Positions 1-13,245 of a DNA stretch of 64,000 nt are shown here, one piece after another. Source of the DNA: Lagopus muta (Eukaryota > Chordata > Aves > Galliformes > Phasianidae); contig NC_064437.1 in assembly GCF_023343835.1 (NCBI RefSeq), positions 3,548,001-3,612,000 of the forward strand, written 5' to 3'. The translations under genes were made by a program, and so were the position numbers. Under the pieces are notes generated by a model, which worked only from the letters and a program-made list of their open reading frames with translations, ran no database searches and was not told the DNA's origin. Position 1 is the first letter of the stretch, and every line of letters begins with the position of its first letter.

Positions 1-500
1 GTCAAACATGTACTCAGACTCCTGTGCCTTGCAATGTCATTAATACAGGGAATCTCACGTTTTGTCCCGGAAGCTTTTTTCTCTCCATGTTTTTCACTGT
101 TTACATCATAGAAGTCCCACTCAGAGGTCAGTGTTCAGTGTTTCAGGTGCTGCATAACAAATAACTAAAACAGACTTTCAAAATCTGAAAGCACATTTTA
201 GGAAGGGATATTTCAGCGCAACACTTACAGCTCGTGTCGTATCTTCTTCCTTGCACTCCTGCAGTGGTTCTGACCCCTGTGTAGGTGGCCTGGCTTTCAG
301 AGCTGCCCTGCTCGCTCTAGCATCACTTCTCCTCCTACGTGCCACTGCTTGCTTTTTCTTTGCCTAACTCTCCACTTCAGGAAAAAAAGAAAGCAGTGCA
401 ACTGCACTATATTTGGAATAAGAGATGCCATAGGGGAGGACTTGTCCAAACAAAAAGTCATATTAAAGCACTAACTAGGTCATAAGGATCTGTGAGTGTG
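1..500. other. Gene-free stretch before the first CR1
   Basis: I see no gene, RNA gene or clear repeat here. The sequence is ordinary AT-leaning intergenic DNA with stops in all frames. It leads directly into the CR1 copy that starts near 501. Confidence 0.6.
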
Positions 501-770
501 GACAGTGATAGGACAAGGAGGAATGGTTTTAAACTGAGACAGGGGAGGTTTAGGTTAGATACTGGGAGGAAGTTTTTCACACAGAGGGTGGTGAAGCACT
601 GGAACAGGTTGCCCAGGGAGGTTGTGGATGCCCCATCCCTGGAGGCATCCAAGGCCAGGCTGGATGTGGCTCTGGGCAGCCAGGTCTGCTGGTTGGCACA
701 TAGCAGGGGAGTTGAAATTAGATTATCTTTGAGGTCCTTTTCAACCCAGGCCATTCTGTGATTCTATGAT
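501..770 (+). mobile_element. CR1 LINE 3' end, truncated, sense on + strand
   Basis: This is the 3' part of an avian CR1 non-LTR retrotransposon. It shows the typical order of CR1 3' motifs: a GGACAAGGAGGAATGG block, GGTGGTGAAGCACTGGAACAGG, CATCCCTGGAGGCATCC, CTGGGCAGCC, and a GAGGTCCTTTTCAACCCAGG block. It ends in the octamer-type tail CCATTCTGTGATTCTATGAT. Only the last 270 bases remain, as expected for a 5'-truncated insertion, so no reverse transcriptase is present. Short open frames on both strands here are by-products of the repeat and not genes. Confidence 0.93.
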
Positions 771-3700
771 CCACCAAAATATTCATGATCCCTTAACTTT
801 TGGTACAAGAGGAATCATATTGCACTTACTGGTAATACTCAGGCTCCTATAGTTAGCCATATGCTTTTTTATCAGTTGGATCAGACCAGGAAAAGCATTA
901 GCTGGGAGAAATTCTGACTTCATCAAAATCAAACAACAAAGATCCTACAAGCATCCTTGAAAGAATAAAAGTATTTGTATGTTCTCTAACAGGCAAATGA
1001 CCAGACAGAAGCATCAGTTTAGGCCCAGCAGACAGCGTTTAGGACTGTTGCTAGGTGAGTAACTTAGGCCAGAGAAGGAATAATAATTTTTACTACTTCT
1101 AGCTACTCTTTTTTTCCCCTAAAATGACATGTTCAGGTTCAACGAATTCTGTAGCCAACACCAAATTCCAAATGATCACCATAATTGAAGGCAAAGTGCA
1201 GAGAGGAATATTCTAGTGCCTTCCTCCAGTCAACAAATACACATTAATGATGTCAGGGTGGTACACAGACAGGGTGAAGTGACCAATAAATTTTTTGGTT
1301 TGTTTTTCTTGATTGGAAGTTAGCAGAGTAGCACGGCCATCTGCGTGATGTTTACAACATCATGTACTGCTTGCAATTAGAAGTTGTGGATTTGGTCATT
1401 AGTTCATTGGTTTAAATACAAATACATTGGCTGAAATACAGTCATGCTGGGTTTAATAACAGCAACTGTGGAGTGCATTATTTTAGTTCATGTTAGTACT
1501 ATGAAGACTTGGGAAAAAACTCCTTGGCAGACAAATTCATCTTTTAAATTCAGTGGAGCAAACAACTGACAATTGGCTGCTTGCCTCTGAATCAAAATAC
1601 ATGCAGAAAGTACATCTGGACCAGTTTCCCAAGCAGGCAGTACAGAATATTCCGGGCTAGAGCACCAGTAAGCCCCTTCTGCTTGTAGGCCCCTTCTTGT
1701 TCTTGAAGAACCTCAACAAGCACCAAGCCAGCCAGAGAGAACGACCTATAAATCAGCCGCCTTATGAACTTGACATGCTCCACAAGGGCAAGAGACCAGT
1801 TCCAGAGAGCAATCCAGAAAACACGATGTTCTCTCTCTTGAAAATGAAAAGCCAGTCCTAAAATGCAGTGGTTAAGACCATTCCCGGAAGCTGGAGATAG
1901 GATGCTTCAGTTCCCTCTGGAGAAAAAGGACTAGAACTCAGCTTTCCGACAGCCTGGGTAAGTACTCTTGCTATTAGACTTGTTATTTTTAAGCATTATA
2001 AATTCATCCTTAATGTCTGATAAAACAGTGATTCATTCACAAGAAATAAATGATTATCAATTATTAGATAAATTTTTAAAAAGCTGAACTATACTGGAAA
2101 TAATAAGAGCTGTGTTGTCTAGAAAAATTAACATTTCTGAAAGACAAGCTATAGTTTAAAGCATCAATACACAGACATCTCGATCAGCTGAGAGTCTCCT
2201 CTAGCAATTCTGCAATTGCAGCAGGATCTTCATTTAGGAGAAGATGGGAGCCCTTAGAGTCCCTCTCAGTGATGGGTGGTCATCCTTCACAGTTCTGCAA
2301 CGTGTTCAAAACATGCAGATTACCTTTGGTTCAAAAAGCCTTCCCTCTTCACATATTTCTTCAAAGCCCAAACTGTTATTTTAAAGTATTGTAGCTTTGC
2401 TGCATAAGCTTCTAGCTCAAGCCAGTGCTCAAGGCACAGTTACTGCAAACATCCAGAAAAATATTCCCTTGTATAAGGCAGTAAAAGGCCATTAGATGGA
2501 GTATTGGTATCTATATACCTAGAGCCTGACGTGTCGAGTCACTCCGGTACAACTTGATGAGAACAGGCAAACTTACAATAGCATAAAGCTGGAATAACAG
2601 TGGTTGAGAGGAACGAAATAGGAATCAGCCTCACACTGATTAGGGACCATAAAGGCACATGTGGCCTCAATCACGACAACGCTGGGCTCTGAGAACAAAA
2701 GCTGCTTCTCCCTTTCATGGGGACACTTCTTGAATTACATACTCCTTTGAGACAGGAGACATGCTAGGCCATGATATGCAGATAACCACTAGCCTAAGCA
2801 AAGGACTTCCTTCTGCTCTACACTACTTTAATTATCTTAAGCAGGATTTTAAAAATAAGAAGCACTACCTCCTAGCCTCCCATTTAAGTATATTCCACCC
2901 ATCATGATATATTCCAGGGCCACAAGCCACATGCTGAGTATGCCCTCTGACTTCAGTTCAAATAGCATATGGCTCAAGGGCTTCTGAGTTATTATTTGAT
3001 AATACTGAAAGGTATTACAGTTGTGTGGTCCATCAAAGGCATCCCAAGCGTTCATTCACCCTACAGCAGAGGAAGGTTCCCTATGCTGCTGCAGTCGACC
3101 CTGCCTGTAATTTGAAAAGAGTGATTTTAGAGCTGGTTACAATTTAAACCTTCCAACTCTGAACAGTTTCTGGACAATGCTGTCAACATTCATTAGGGAA
3201 GGAAATAGGAGAAAAAATCCATTCGAATTTATACAGTTTTAGACAACTGTATTTGTTTTACTGCATGTTTGCAGGGCTTCAGCATCCTTGCATGGGCAGA
3301 ATTACACAGTAAACGTGGCACAATGAGCTTGAGTTTAGAAGAGAGCCAAATTCATCACGATGTCTCCTCATATATCAGAAACTTATCAGCCTAATGTGCA
3401 AAAGCATTACGTGCATGTGTACGTTCCCTCACCAATCCTTAATCGCTTTTGAACCAACTAGCAGATTTCAAAGATATTTACCAGAGCAGAAGAGATTTCT
3501 GAGATATTAAATGTCTATCAGTGGTGTGAAAACAGGTTAAGTGGGTAGATAAGAAAAAAGTGATGTCTGCTTCCAGCAAGGGAAAGGTTGCAAAATGGGC
3601 TTGTACTTCATGAGACATCACTGACTTGTTTTCACACTGGAAATGAGAAGTATGATGCTTTTCCCAGTGGTGAGATATTTAATTGCAGTTTTGACCTTAC

Positions 3701-6700
3701 ATTCACTAAAATATTCAACACAGAAAACCAAAGTCTGTATATTTTATCATATCTTGTTTGGACAAAACTCCTTGTTTAGATATTAAGGTAACAAGAAAAC
3801 TTGCTGGTGGTTAAACTGTTAAAATATGGCAGTCGACCTGCAGATGAAAGCATTGATGCAGACAGAGAGAAGACAACAGCACCATTTTAATTATTAAAAA
3901 AAAAAGAAAGAGTACTTGCTAAGTTTAATCAGATTTCCTTCCCTCACCCCAAACACCAAATATAAACAGATGGGGTGCCTCAAGTAAAAGCTATCTGGCA
4001 GCATGGAAAGATTTCTTCCCAATGGTAATGAAAAGATGGATCATATTATCTGAACAAAGTAAATATGATTTTTTTGCCAAAATTTCAGGTGTATTTCATC
4101 CTTTGTTTTCTTCCATCTCTGAACAGATCATTCTGAGTTCAAGGGGAAATCGTTTGGCACGTTGCTAGGATTGATCTGTACAAAATGATGGATTGAGAAA
4201 AAAATAGACCCAAACCAATAGCAAATGTCCAAATGTCACTGCTGTCACACATTTCATTTGGGTTTTCCTGGAGCCTCACACTTATGGTTTGTACTGGGCA
4301 AAGAGCTCCTGATGCAATTAATTCTTTGTAAAGAATTGTAAAGACAAGTAATGTTCGTGAGGTTGAGTGCACAGTTTCACCTTGTCGCCTGTGCAGGAGT
4401 TCAAGACGGCTGCACAAAGCTTTCATTCAGAGAACAGGAGGGCTCACATTGACAGAAACGCTTTCCAAAACATTTTTACTGGAATTTTGGTGGAAGGTGT
4501 TACAGAGCTCCAAATATTTGTTTCTTTGTTTCCATGGGAACAACAGCACAGTGGTTTAATAATAAAACAACATTGATCCTCAGAGTTTAAGAGAGTTCCT
4601 TGATTTTTCTTCTGAGTTAAAGATTTATTTTTCCATGGGTTTCTCTTCCCCCCCCTCTCCCCGAAACCAGCAAGTTGCACAGTTTAATGCCCTTTCAGTA
4701 TTGGGAGTGGATCCAAAACATTAAAGACAAGTCTTGCAAAACTTGTATTATCCTGCTGCATATTATAAAACCAAGCACTGTATAAAAAACATTCTAAGAA
4801 GTCTGTATTTGTAGATGTAGCTTACTTCTTCTCAGACCCTTAACACACGCCGTTGTTCAATCACCTTCTATCTGTGTTTTGGAGACTTGATGTAATGTTG
4901 TTGGAGAGCAACAGAGTCCAGAAATTGGGGTGCAAAACGTCAGCACTTGAAACTTTTAATCCCAGTTGCAAAAAGAAAGGAGGAAGTAAAAAGGGAGTTT
5001 TCACAAGGCTTTACTTTAAAATGTCCTTCTACCTAATCCAGACCTCCTCTCCAGCAAGAAAACCCTGACAGAGGGTCAGACCAGAAGCTAGCTTGAAAAG
5101 CTTCTGCAAAGGCAGCTTTTGGTTTACTATATAAGGGATCCAGAGACGTTGCCCTCTTATGTTAGGCATCTAATTTAATGTTTAAAGATGGGTTGCATTT
5201 AATGTCCCCAGGAAAAGTGTGTGATTTTGCTCAAGCCACAGTATCTGAAAGTTGAAGATCTGTGGTGTAAAAATTTGCAGTCGTGACAGTCATAGCATCA
5301 GTGGTTTTGAGACTGAAGAATTTTTTCTTTATGTCACAATAACATATGGTCATACCTTTATTCCCAAACCCGATACACGTATCTGAATATGCACAAATCT
5401 TATTAAAATATCTGAGGCTCTTGGGTCATCATTTGGAAGTGGAAATTCACAAAACATTCAAAAAAGGTCTTTTCCTTGCCTCTCTGTGGGCCTTAGATAT
5501 GCAGCTGTGTTCAGTGCCTTCACCTTTGCTAGGGAGTAATCAGTATCACTACTATCACAAAAAAAAAGCATGGAACTTCTATCTCTGGTAGCCTCTGCTC
5601 AAAGTGGACCCTGTATGATAAGAGCAAGGAAGAGGATAAGGAGAATCTCAGCACTAGTAAATAATAACCATGCCACTGGAAAATAGAGACTGACAAATTA
5701 TTGCTGACGTAGTGCCTGGGAGAGTGTCTAGACTCAGGGAGTCAAACCTACTGTCCGTAGGCTGAAGCTGGCTCCCTGGAGTCTTTCCACCAGCCTACAG
5801 CTTCTTGTGCAACATTCACTGCAATGAACGGGCAGGCACCTGCTTGTTCATCGTCCAAGAAGGGCAAAGAGTGCAGACAGCGAGGGCTGGAAATGAATTC
5901 TGCTCCTCCACAGCTGTCTTGTCTTTCACTTCTGCTTCTCCAGCCCAGGAGCAGTGCAGGTGCCCCCAAAACATCCACTATCTCTCCATCTCTACACCAG
6001 CACCTCCAGAAACGCATTTGATTCTCTCAGCCTCATTTTGTGTTCATAGGTTTCAAAGTGGTTATTTTTCCACAAGCAGTGCCTCCCTTTTGTTTCCTGC
6101 CAAGGGAAAAGAGAGTAAAGATGCAAAGGAAAGATTTTATTTTTTTTTTTAAGTGAAGATGAAGAGAAGGGTACTGGAACAAACCCAAGCAAGAGCCAGG
6201 AATGACTAATGTGGAGAGAAAGGCCCAGAACAATCAGAAGTTGGAGGCAAAGCTAGAACATAGGTTCCCTCACAATGCAGCTCCCAAGAAATGAGAAATA
6301 AAGCAAGAAATAAAGAAATGTTTCATCAAGGCATTTTCTTCTTTAGGCAATAGTCTTTTTTTTTTTTTTTTAACTTCAAATGAAATCTGCAACATTCAAA
6401 AATAAATAAATCTTTTAGCCGTGTGACAGGAGTGCAAAATGTGTCTCTTCACTCATCACCCACAGACTTGAACTGAAATAGTAATTTGGCCCTTGCCAAG
6501 GTGTACAACCACTTAAATAGCAGTGCTGTAAATCAAAAGGTCCTCACAGCCTCCACACAAGCAAGAGTTTGAAGGTCACCAAGCATGATGCAACCGTCAG
6601 GCATGAAATATCTCTACGGAGACCTGGTACTTGCACCTCACTGTCAATACCAGGGAAAAAAATTTCCATTATCTACCTGTGCTCCTTCACATCTGTCAGG

Positions 6701-7029
6701 ATGGGGCCAGATGAGGCCAGCAGGGGTTAAGAAATTGCTTCAGTGCACAGTCAGATAGACAATATAGTACAACAAAACAAAAGGAGCTCTTGCAATCAGG
6801 GTGGAAACAGTAACTTCCCTGAGATTTGCCAGGCCAAATAGTTGCGGGAAGTTTTGAAACTTCATTTCTTATGCCAACCAAACAATTCAACACTCACACA
6901 CCAGCCATCTCTACACCACCACATTACCAGTACTGCAAAGTAAGAACTCCTCATTCCCAAAGATGGCAAGTGCTTCAGTACCTGCATGACTTCAAGCCCT
7001 GCTCTGCCTCTCAAGTAGGGTAACAAAAG
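771..7029. other. Gene-free stretch of the desert upstream of JUN
   Basis: No credible gene is seen; open frames are short (115 codons at most) and resemble no family I know. It contains homopolymer runs: an A-rich run near 3,897-3,903, a C-run near 4,648-4,656, and T-runs at about 6,138-6,151 and 6,356-6,371. The rest is unremarkable AT-leaning intergenic DNA. Confidence 0.6.
6356..6371. repeat. Poly(T) run, 16 bases
   Basis: An uninterrupted run of 16 T. It could be the reversed tail of an old insertion or a simple homopolymer. I see no recognisable element attached to it. Confidence 0.8.
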
Positions 7030-7288
7030 GCTCTAAGAGGGAGGGAATATTTATTTAGGTTGGACGTCAGGGGGAAGTTCTTTATAGAGACAGTGGGAGG
7101 TGCTGGAACAGGCTGCACAGTGAGATTGTGGATATCCCATCCCTGGAGGTGTTCAAGGCCAGGTCGGATGGGGCCCTGGGCAGCCTGGTCTAGCATTGGG
7201 GATGGAGGTCGATGTCCCTGCATGTGGCAGGGGGGTTGGATCTTCGTGATCGTTGAGATCCCTTCCAACCCAAGCCATTCTATGATCC
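7030..7288 (+). mobile_element. CR1 LINE 3' end, truncated, sense on + strand
   Basis: A 5'-truncated CR1 copy of a different subfamily from the one at 501-770. It carries GGGGGAAGTTCTTTATAGAG, GTGCTGGAACAGGCTGCACA, CATCCCTGGAGGTGTTCAAG, GGGGCCCTGGGCAGCCTGG, and a CCCTTCCAACCCAAGCC block, and ends CATTCTATGATCCC. It shares its TTCCAACCCAAGCC block with the copy at 21,072-21,316, so these two probably belong to the same subfamily. Confidence 0.92.
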
Positions 7289-7396
7289 CACAAAGTTCAA
7301 GTGTTTCAAGTCACCCAGAGAAGCACAGGCAGAGTTGGTCAGGGACACCTGTCAAGCCGAGCCACAAGGCAAACACAGCATCTGAGTGAGAAAAGC

Positions 7397-7442
7397 TTTT
7401 TCTGATCAGAAAAATTTGTTACAGCCTCCCGAGAGGCTGTAA
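7397..7442. repeat. 18-bp perfect palindrome next to a 10-bp-stem hairpin
   Basis: Bases 7,397-7,414 form a perfect palindrome with half-sites TTTTTCTGA and TCAGAAAAA. Four bases later, TTACAGCCTC (7,419-7,428) pairs perfectly with GAGGCTGTAA (7,433-7,442) across a four-base CCGA loop. Both lie about 110 bases after a CR1 end. The function is unknown; they could be part of an unrecognised repeat. Confidence 0.85.
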
Positions 7443-10400
7443 GTGGTAGTTTACTGAAAAGGTCCATGCAGATCAGGAAGGCTAAGTGAACACAGGATAT
7501 AAAAACTCATTGTAATGACAAATACAAACAGTGTCAATTGGCTGCAGCAGCTTTTGGAACCTGGAGCTGAAAGTGCCTCCAAGGGAAACAAGTAACACTG
7601 ACCAGTGGCAGGATGTTGTGTGCATGCCTGGCCAGGTTACCTGAATGGCACACCACATCTTGCTCTTCTATCGACTCAAAAGTAATGAAGTAATGGCATG
7701 GTTTTGTCCCTGCTTATTATCAGGATGTGGGTCACTGTCTGTAGGCTCTGACTGCAGTGGCTATCAACCTATGCCCACCATTTCTGGGATAGGTGGCACA
7801 AAATGAAAATGAATGGATGCGTGATGTGCTGGAGGCAGTAATTCATTCCCCACAGGATCTGCTCTGCTCTCAGCAGATGCACATGGCCAGGACCAGCCAG
7901 CTGCCTGCACCACTGTGGGATGAATGGTCTCGCTGCTGTCCAGGCAAGTGACTACCACTGCTAGCTTGATTAAATTACAGTTGCTTTGAGAGACTTAAGC
8001 AAATTATCAAAATAAGCAGAGCAATCAAAACTATTCAACACAAGAAATCATTAGCCCTCATTCAGCTCAGGAGAGAAGAGGCTCTGCTGCTACCCCGAGC
8101 CTTGGGAGAAAAGCTCTCAACTACTCAGAGAGGGAATCCAAATAAATCTTCTGTTCCTTGGGAATCCTGCATCTTGTTCTCAGCCTGTCTGTTAGATCAG
8201 CCTCTGAGCTCCTTCACTGGACTCACAGCCTTTGGCTGAATCCCACCACCTATGTGTTGTTTTCCCAGCAGAGGAAAAGCAGCTGCTTTCCCAAGGCCTT
8301 AGAAGACCCCTCTGATACACTGAACTGCTGTATTCTGGGCAGTGCAGACACTCCTGACTTTTGGTAACATTACAATAAATCTACACAAACAGAACTAATC
8401 TTTGGCTTTCCTTCCAGCCAAATGGGTTTTTTTTCTTGGTTTTTTTGTTTTTTTTTTAGAAGTTGCTTCCACCAGTTCTATCTTACTGACTACAAGGACC
8501 AAAGTGAAAAATAATCCTAATACAGAGAAGGAAAAAAAAAGAACAACAGAAAAGTCAATAAAAACTTTGTCAAAAAATATTCTTCATGCCAGAAGTGTTA
8601 GTTAACAGTCTGATTACTGAAAGCTACTTTAAAGCCTTGCTTCACTGGACAAAGAAAATGAAATGTGAATTATTTCCTGCTCAACCTCCATGGGGGCTGT
8701 AAGTGCTGGGCAATCCATGCTCCCCCGCTAGCAGCCACCCCTGGCCCTGTGAAGGATCTTCCCTGCTGCAAGGCACAGAGTGCTAAGGCAAAACTGCCTT
8801 TTTTTTTAAATAGATGTCACTCAACGAGAAAATTCAGACTTTTCCAGTCATTCAGAGATTTTGCCTCCTGGTCATTTACATGCCAAACAAGCCTAATAAC
8901 GTCTCAGATTCTCCCAGCTTCAAGTAGACACTTTGAGACTCCAGCTTTCTGCCTTGAGATCTCCAGATGAAAGGGAATGTTCAAGTGCCAAATACCACAG
9001 ATTACCAGTGGTCTCCAATATCCTGAAAATATGTTATTTTTAGTATGTGGTTGGCAGAGAAAGGAAGTGTTAAATCTTGGACCTATATCAAATTGGACTG
9101 AAAATTAGCAGCTAGAAACATCCTCTTTGAGTATTTATTCTACTTTCCCATATCCAAATAGTCCCAGAGGAACAGTAATGACAACATCACCAGGAAAACA
9201 CCTGATGAGAGCAGGTTAGCACACAGCACTAGCACTGCTCTCCATATGAAAACATCCTCAAGTTATCCCCGGTTTTTGACAAGCAGATTTCTGACACAGC
9301 TGGGTCACTGTGCTCTGCTGCAACTGCTCCACTGAAGCTCTCATAGGAGAGCAGGAGACAAGAAGCAAACAGTAGACAAGCCACATCCAGGTGCCTTCTT
9401 ATTTTCTCAGAGGTCCTTAGGATGCACCAAGTTGGTTGCTTGCATTTACAAACACAACACGAGTTCAGCACGATTTGTCATTGCTCTGACAGGCTTCCAG
9501 GCCTTTCCTCCCAGTACCTGCCAGCTTCTTTCTAAATTAAGGAGCTACAGTTTCGACAGCGTTTTGATCTTGATTACATTGGCATGGTGCTCCCATGTAA
9601 ATCACTGCAGTGTCTATGGGCACCCATGTGTGTAAAATTGGAAGTCACTCCCCTTGCCTGTAGGGCGGACATGGCCAAAGAGAGGGTCACTCTAGCAGAA
9701 CACAGCTCCATTCATTCAATAATAAATCAAAATTCAGACGTCAACACCATTCTTGCAGCACTCCAGGCTCGCCCAAGCTGTCACACAGCAACCAGGCCTC
9801 AGTTGTGGGCACTTCAGCACTGTTCCTCAACAACAATCCCACCTCATGCACTGCAGCACAGGCTCAGTGTCTGATTCCTGATGATGGTGTCCAAACCTCA
9901 CAGGATCTCTCTCTTCCACGCAGGGGAGCCTGAGACATGAGCAGCTGCACATGGAGGTGCACAGCTGGAGGTGATCCATGGTTCTGCACTGCAGCTAGTG
10001 CAGCTATTTGTTCCTGTGATCCAGAATATACAATGACATCCTCTAAAAAAGCTGTTTACTTAATGGCAGCAAGTGCAAAGCTATTCAGAGCCTTTTCCCT
10101 TGGAAAGCAATAAGACTTGGCTGCCATCTCCTCTCACCTACTGAACCAGATGGGCTTATCATCACCATCAAGCTGCTCCTAGCAGCAGGGTTTGATTCCA
10201 ATTTTGGCTCCATTGCTGTGGCAGGGATGAAGACTTAGCTCCAGTACACAGGGAACTGCTAACAGCTTCTCCTGAACTACAAAGCAGCATTCAAACCCTG
10301 CTCCTCATCCCTCCAACTCCTGGCTTGACCCCAGAGCACTCTGCGAGGTCCCAAAAGGGCAGACATGACAGGGGAGGGCATTTCCTCCAGTCAAGGACAA

Positions 10401-11802
10401 CACAAAAAACTGTCACACATGCCCCATTCTGGAGGCAGAATGTGAATAGCAACAAAGCACGAGGGAAGGGAAGCCTGCAGTGTTGCCAACTAATAAGGTC
10501 AATACAAAGTGCATCAACTGCTTTAGGTCAGAACGAATGACAATCGGGACGTGCCACAGAAGGCTGCACAGAGAATTCACAGATGGACAGGCAATCTCAA
10601 TTAAACTGTCCTCCCCTCCCATTCTCCCCTGAATTACTGCTCTAAAACCCCTTAATTATCTAAACTCAATTAGTCTTACAATATTTGAAGCTTCCTGTTC
10701 AGACTAATTTCTCTCTCTTTCCTTGTTCAGAGGGTTTGACTTGCATTAAAGAACACTTAGTGCCTGTGGTTGGGAGGACTTGAGGAAGGCAGGTCAGGAC
10801 TTCAGGGTATTCAAAATCTCTCCTCCATCCTTCCAGTGTCTGAAAAGATCACACGCTCAGTGCAGGCCTGTACTCTATCTAGATGAAATTTCACTATCTC
10901 CAATGCTTTTTTTTTTTTCCCAATACCTTAAGCCAAACATTTTTATTGCTAATAGCAACTATCATCCATTGCAACTATTTCCACTCTTAAAGATTTCCAT
11001 ATGTACTTTCCAAAATGATTTGCAAAGTGGTAATTTTCTATTACAGCTATTATTATTCTCCGGAACAAAAACCATGGTGTTCATTCCAACAAAAAAAGAA
11101 CATCAGTGGTAAAGCAGAGAGTAAGACGAGACAATAGAAGGGAGCAATTAAAATATTCCCTTTCGTTTCAATGATGTGAATTCTTTGTACAAACTGAACC
11201 TGCACGTTTTCATTCAAAGGGTGTCAATAAAATTATTGGGTTTTGAAGATTCCCACTGTTTTAGGCTTTGCAATGATGGAGAACCACATCTAGACTTCTG
11301 TCACTTCCTTCACTTTCTATTACAACCTTGTAAGAAACTTCAGTCATAAGGTTCATGCCTCTGCTGAAGTCATGCTATCTCATTCTTCCACCAGAACACA
11401 GATGAATCCAAAGCCTTTTGAGGCAGGCAGCCCATAGGATAAAGGCCCCAGCTAACAGGGTTGTTGGTAGACCCACGCAAGGCCTCAAAGCTATCTGATC
11501 ACTTCTGCAGGGAGCTGGACAACAGGTAGTTTCTGTTCTTCTAGACAAGGTTTAGAGAAAAAAACCTTCTTTGCTGCACAGTATGTGGACCTCTCATCTT
11601 CATTTCATCCTGATTTGATCCAATTTTTAGACACACTTGAGCAAAATAGGAACTCAAAGTTAAAATTACCTATTCTAGATCAATTTGAACTTTGTCAGAA
11701 TAGGTTTAAGCTAACCTTAAAGTAGTTAGCTTGCTCAGTAGGCTGCATTATCCTAATATCTCACTTAAAGTAGTTCACTGATGCCTCATGCAGGCAAACT
11801 CT

Positions 11803-11900
11803 CACAGACAGGAAACCAAAGCACAGAGAGATTAAATGAATTGCCCAAGATTAAGAAAGAAATCTCTGGGCAAGGTGGAGCTGAATGTAGTCTGAGTCAC
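11803..11900 (-). mobile_element. MIR-like ancient SINE fragment
   Basis: On the + strand the segment reads like the reverse complement of the MIR SINE core: GGAAAC, then GCACAGAGAG, then TTGCCCAAG, then GGAGCTGAA at the right spacing. It is strongly diverged, as expected for an element that spread in early amniotes. Identified by motif memory only; there are no target-site duplications. Confidence 0.55.
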
Positions 11901-13199
11901 AACTCAGCATATAAATCACAAAGCTGCCTCTGTTAGTGCTCTTACTGCTTATGCTGTGTGCTGTTGAACACAAGCTGCTTCCCCGGGAGCTCCATCAAGG
12001 AGCCAGACATCTCTGACCACGATGCAGTAGCAGGATTACGTTTTTCATTGAATATTTAAGAGGAAATCTCTCTCTCCAGCACCCTCCACAAGCACGCAGT
12101 TGTTCTGAGAACTAGCTGGAAAACAAGAATTCCATTTTGCATCCATTTTTGAGGTTATACTATTCAGTTTTATTCTTGCATTGGGATAATACTGAAATTG
12201 GAAAACAGAAATTTTTATCCCTCACATTCATTTGAAATGCTCTTATTGGGTATATCACACATCCCCTGGACACAGTGATCCTCAGATCCTGTAGTGTTTT
12301 CCCTCCAGAACTTTCATCTCCAAGTGAAGAAATTTTAAGGAACAAGGTTCTTTGGAACTAATACACCTCCACCAACAGCTGTTTTATTAGCAAGGCATTT
12401 TTTTCCCAGCACTCAAGTGACATTTTTTTTCCAGGCAGAAATCTACGTGAGAAGAATGTAGATTCTAGATTAACCAAATGCAATTCCTGGGCTTCAAAAT
12501 ACAGATGATAACGCAAAGAATTATTTTGCATAGTCTATAGCTGAAAATGTTTTGCAGGCATGCTAATGTGGAATGGCTCACTTAACTTTTTGGGTCACAT
12601 TACAGCTTTTTTTTTTCATTATGTCTGTTGACACACAAGGAAATTAAGATTTTCTGTTATAGGTTTTAGGCTGCAAATTAAAACATGTTTCTTCATGAGA
12701 TCAGGAAAGAGCACAACTCCTCTTTCAGGGGAGCATTGGATCATCGTGCCTATTTCACCTTTCACAGGCAATCTTTGTACAGAGCTCAGATGTAACATAG
12801 GTTCAGGTATGTTCCCAGCTTGCAAAAACCCAGATAGACTCCAAAAAGTATTGCTGAGAACGCCGTGTTGTCCTGTTATCAGAACAATGACTGCAGTGCC
12901 AAATTGCTATAAACTTAAAGCCTGGTCCAACAGGTTCCAGAAACATTTACTCCAGCTGTAATAGCATTATTCACACAGACTGCAAAAACTTGTGGATACT
13001 GATGTGAAACCATCAGTATAGAGATGAGGACACAAAACCTTTTGGGTTGACTTAGGTACAAGCCTTCTTTCGCCAATAAAGCACTCCAGAAAAGACTAAA
13101 GGAAAGCTAAACCTTATAAAACGAAGTTAATCTAACAGTTTGTATAGACAGATGAGAGTCATTACATTATTTATGTACACAGGGGTACTGGGATAGGCT

Positions 13200-13245
13200 G
13201 GATTAGATGGTTTACCCAAGATCAAACAATGAGTCAGTGACACAG
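13200..13245 (-). mobile_element. Short MIR-like SINE fragment
   Basis: The segment TTACCCAAGATC followed by AATGAGTCAGTGACACAG follows the MIR reverse complement (TTGCCCAAGGTCACACAG...GTGGCAGAG). It is only about 45 bases long and diverged, so the call is tentative. Confidence 0.4.

Noticed and set aside
7060..7389. Frames of 85-109 codons on both strands over the CR1 copy, and similar ones at 21,052, 53,032 and 59,319
   Set aside because: They are translations of CR1 3' untranslated repeat sequence and not of its proteins.
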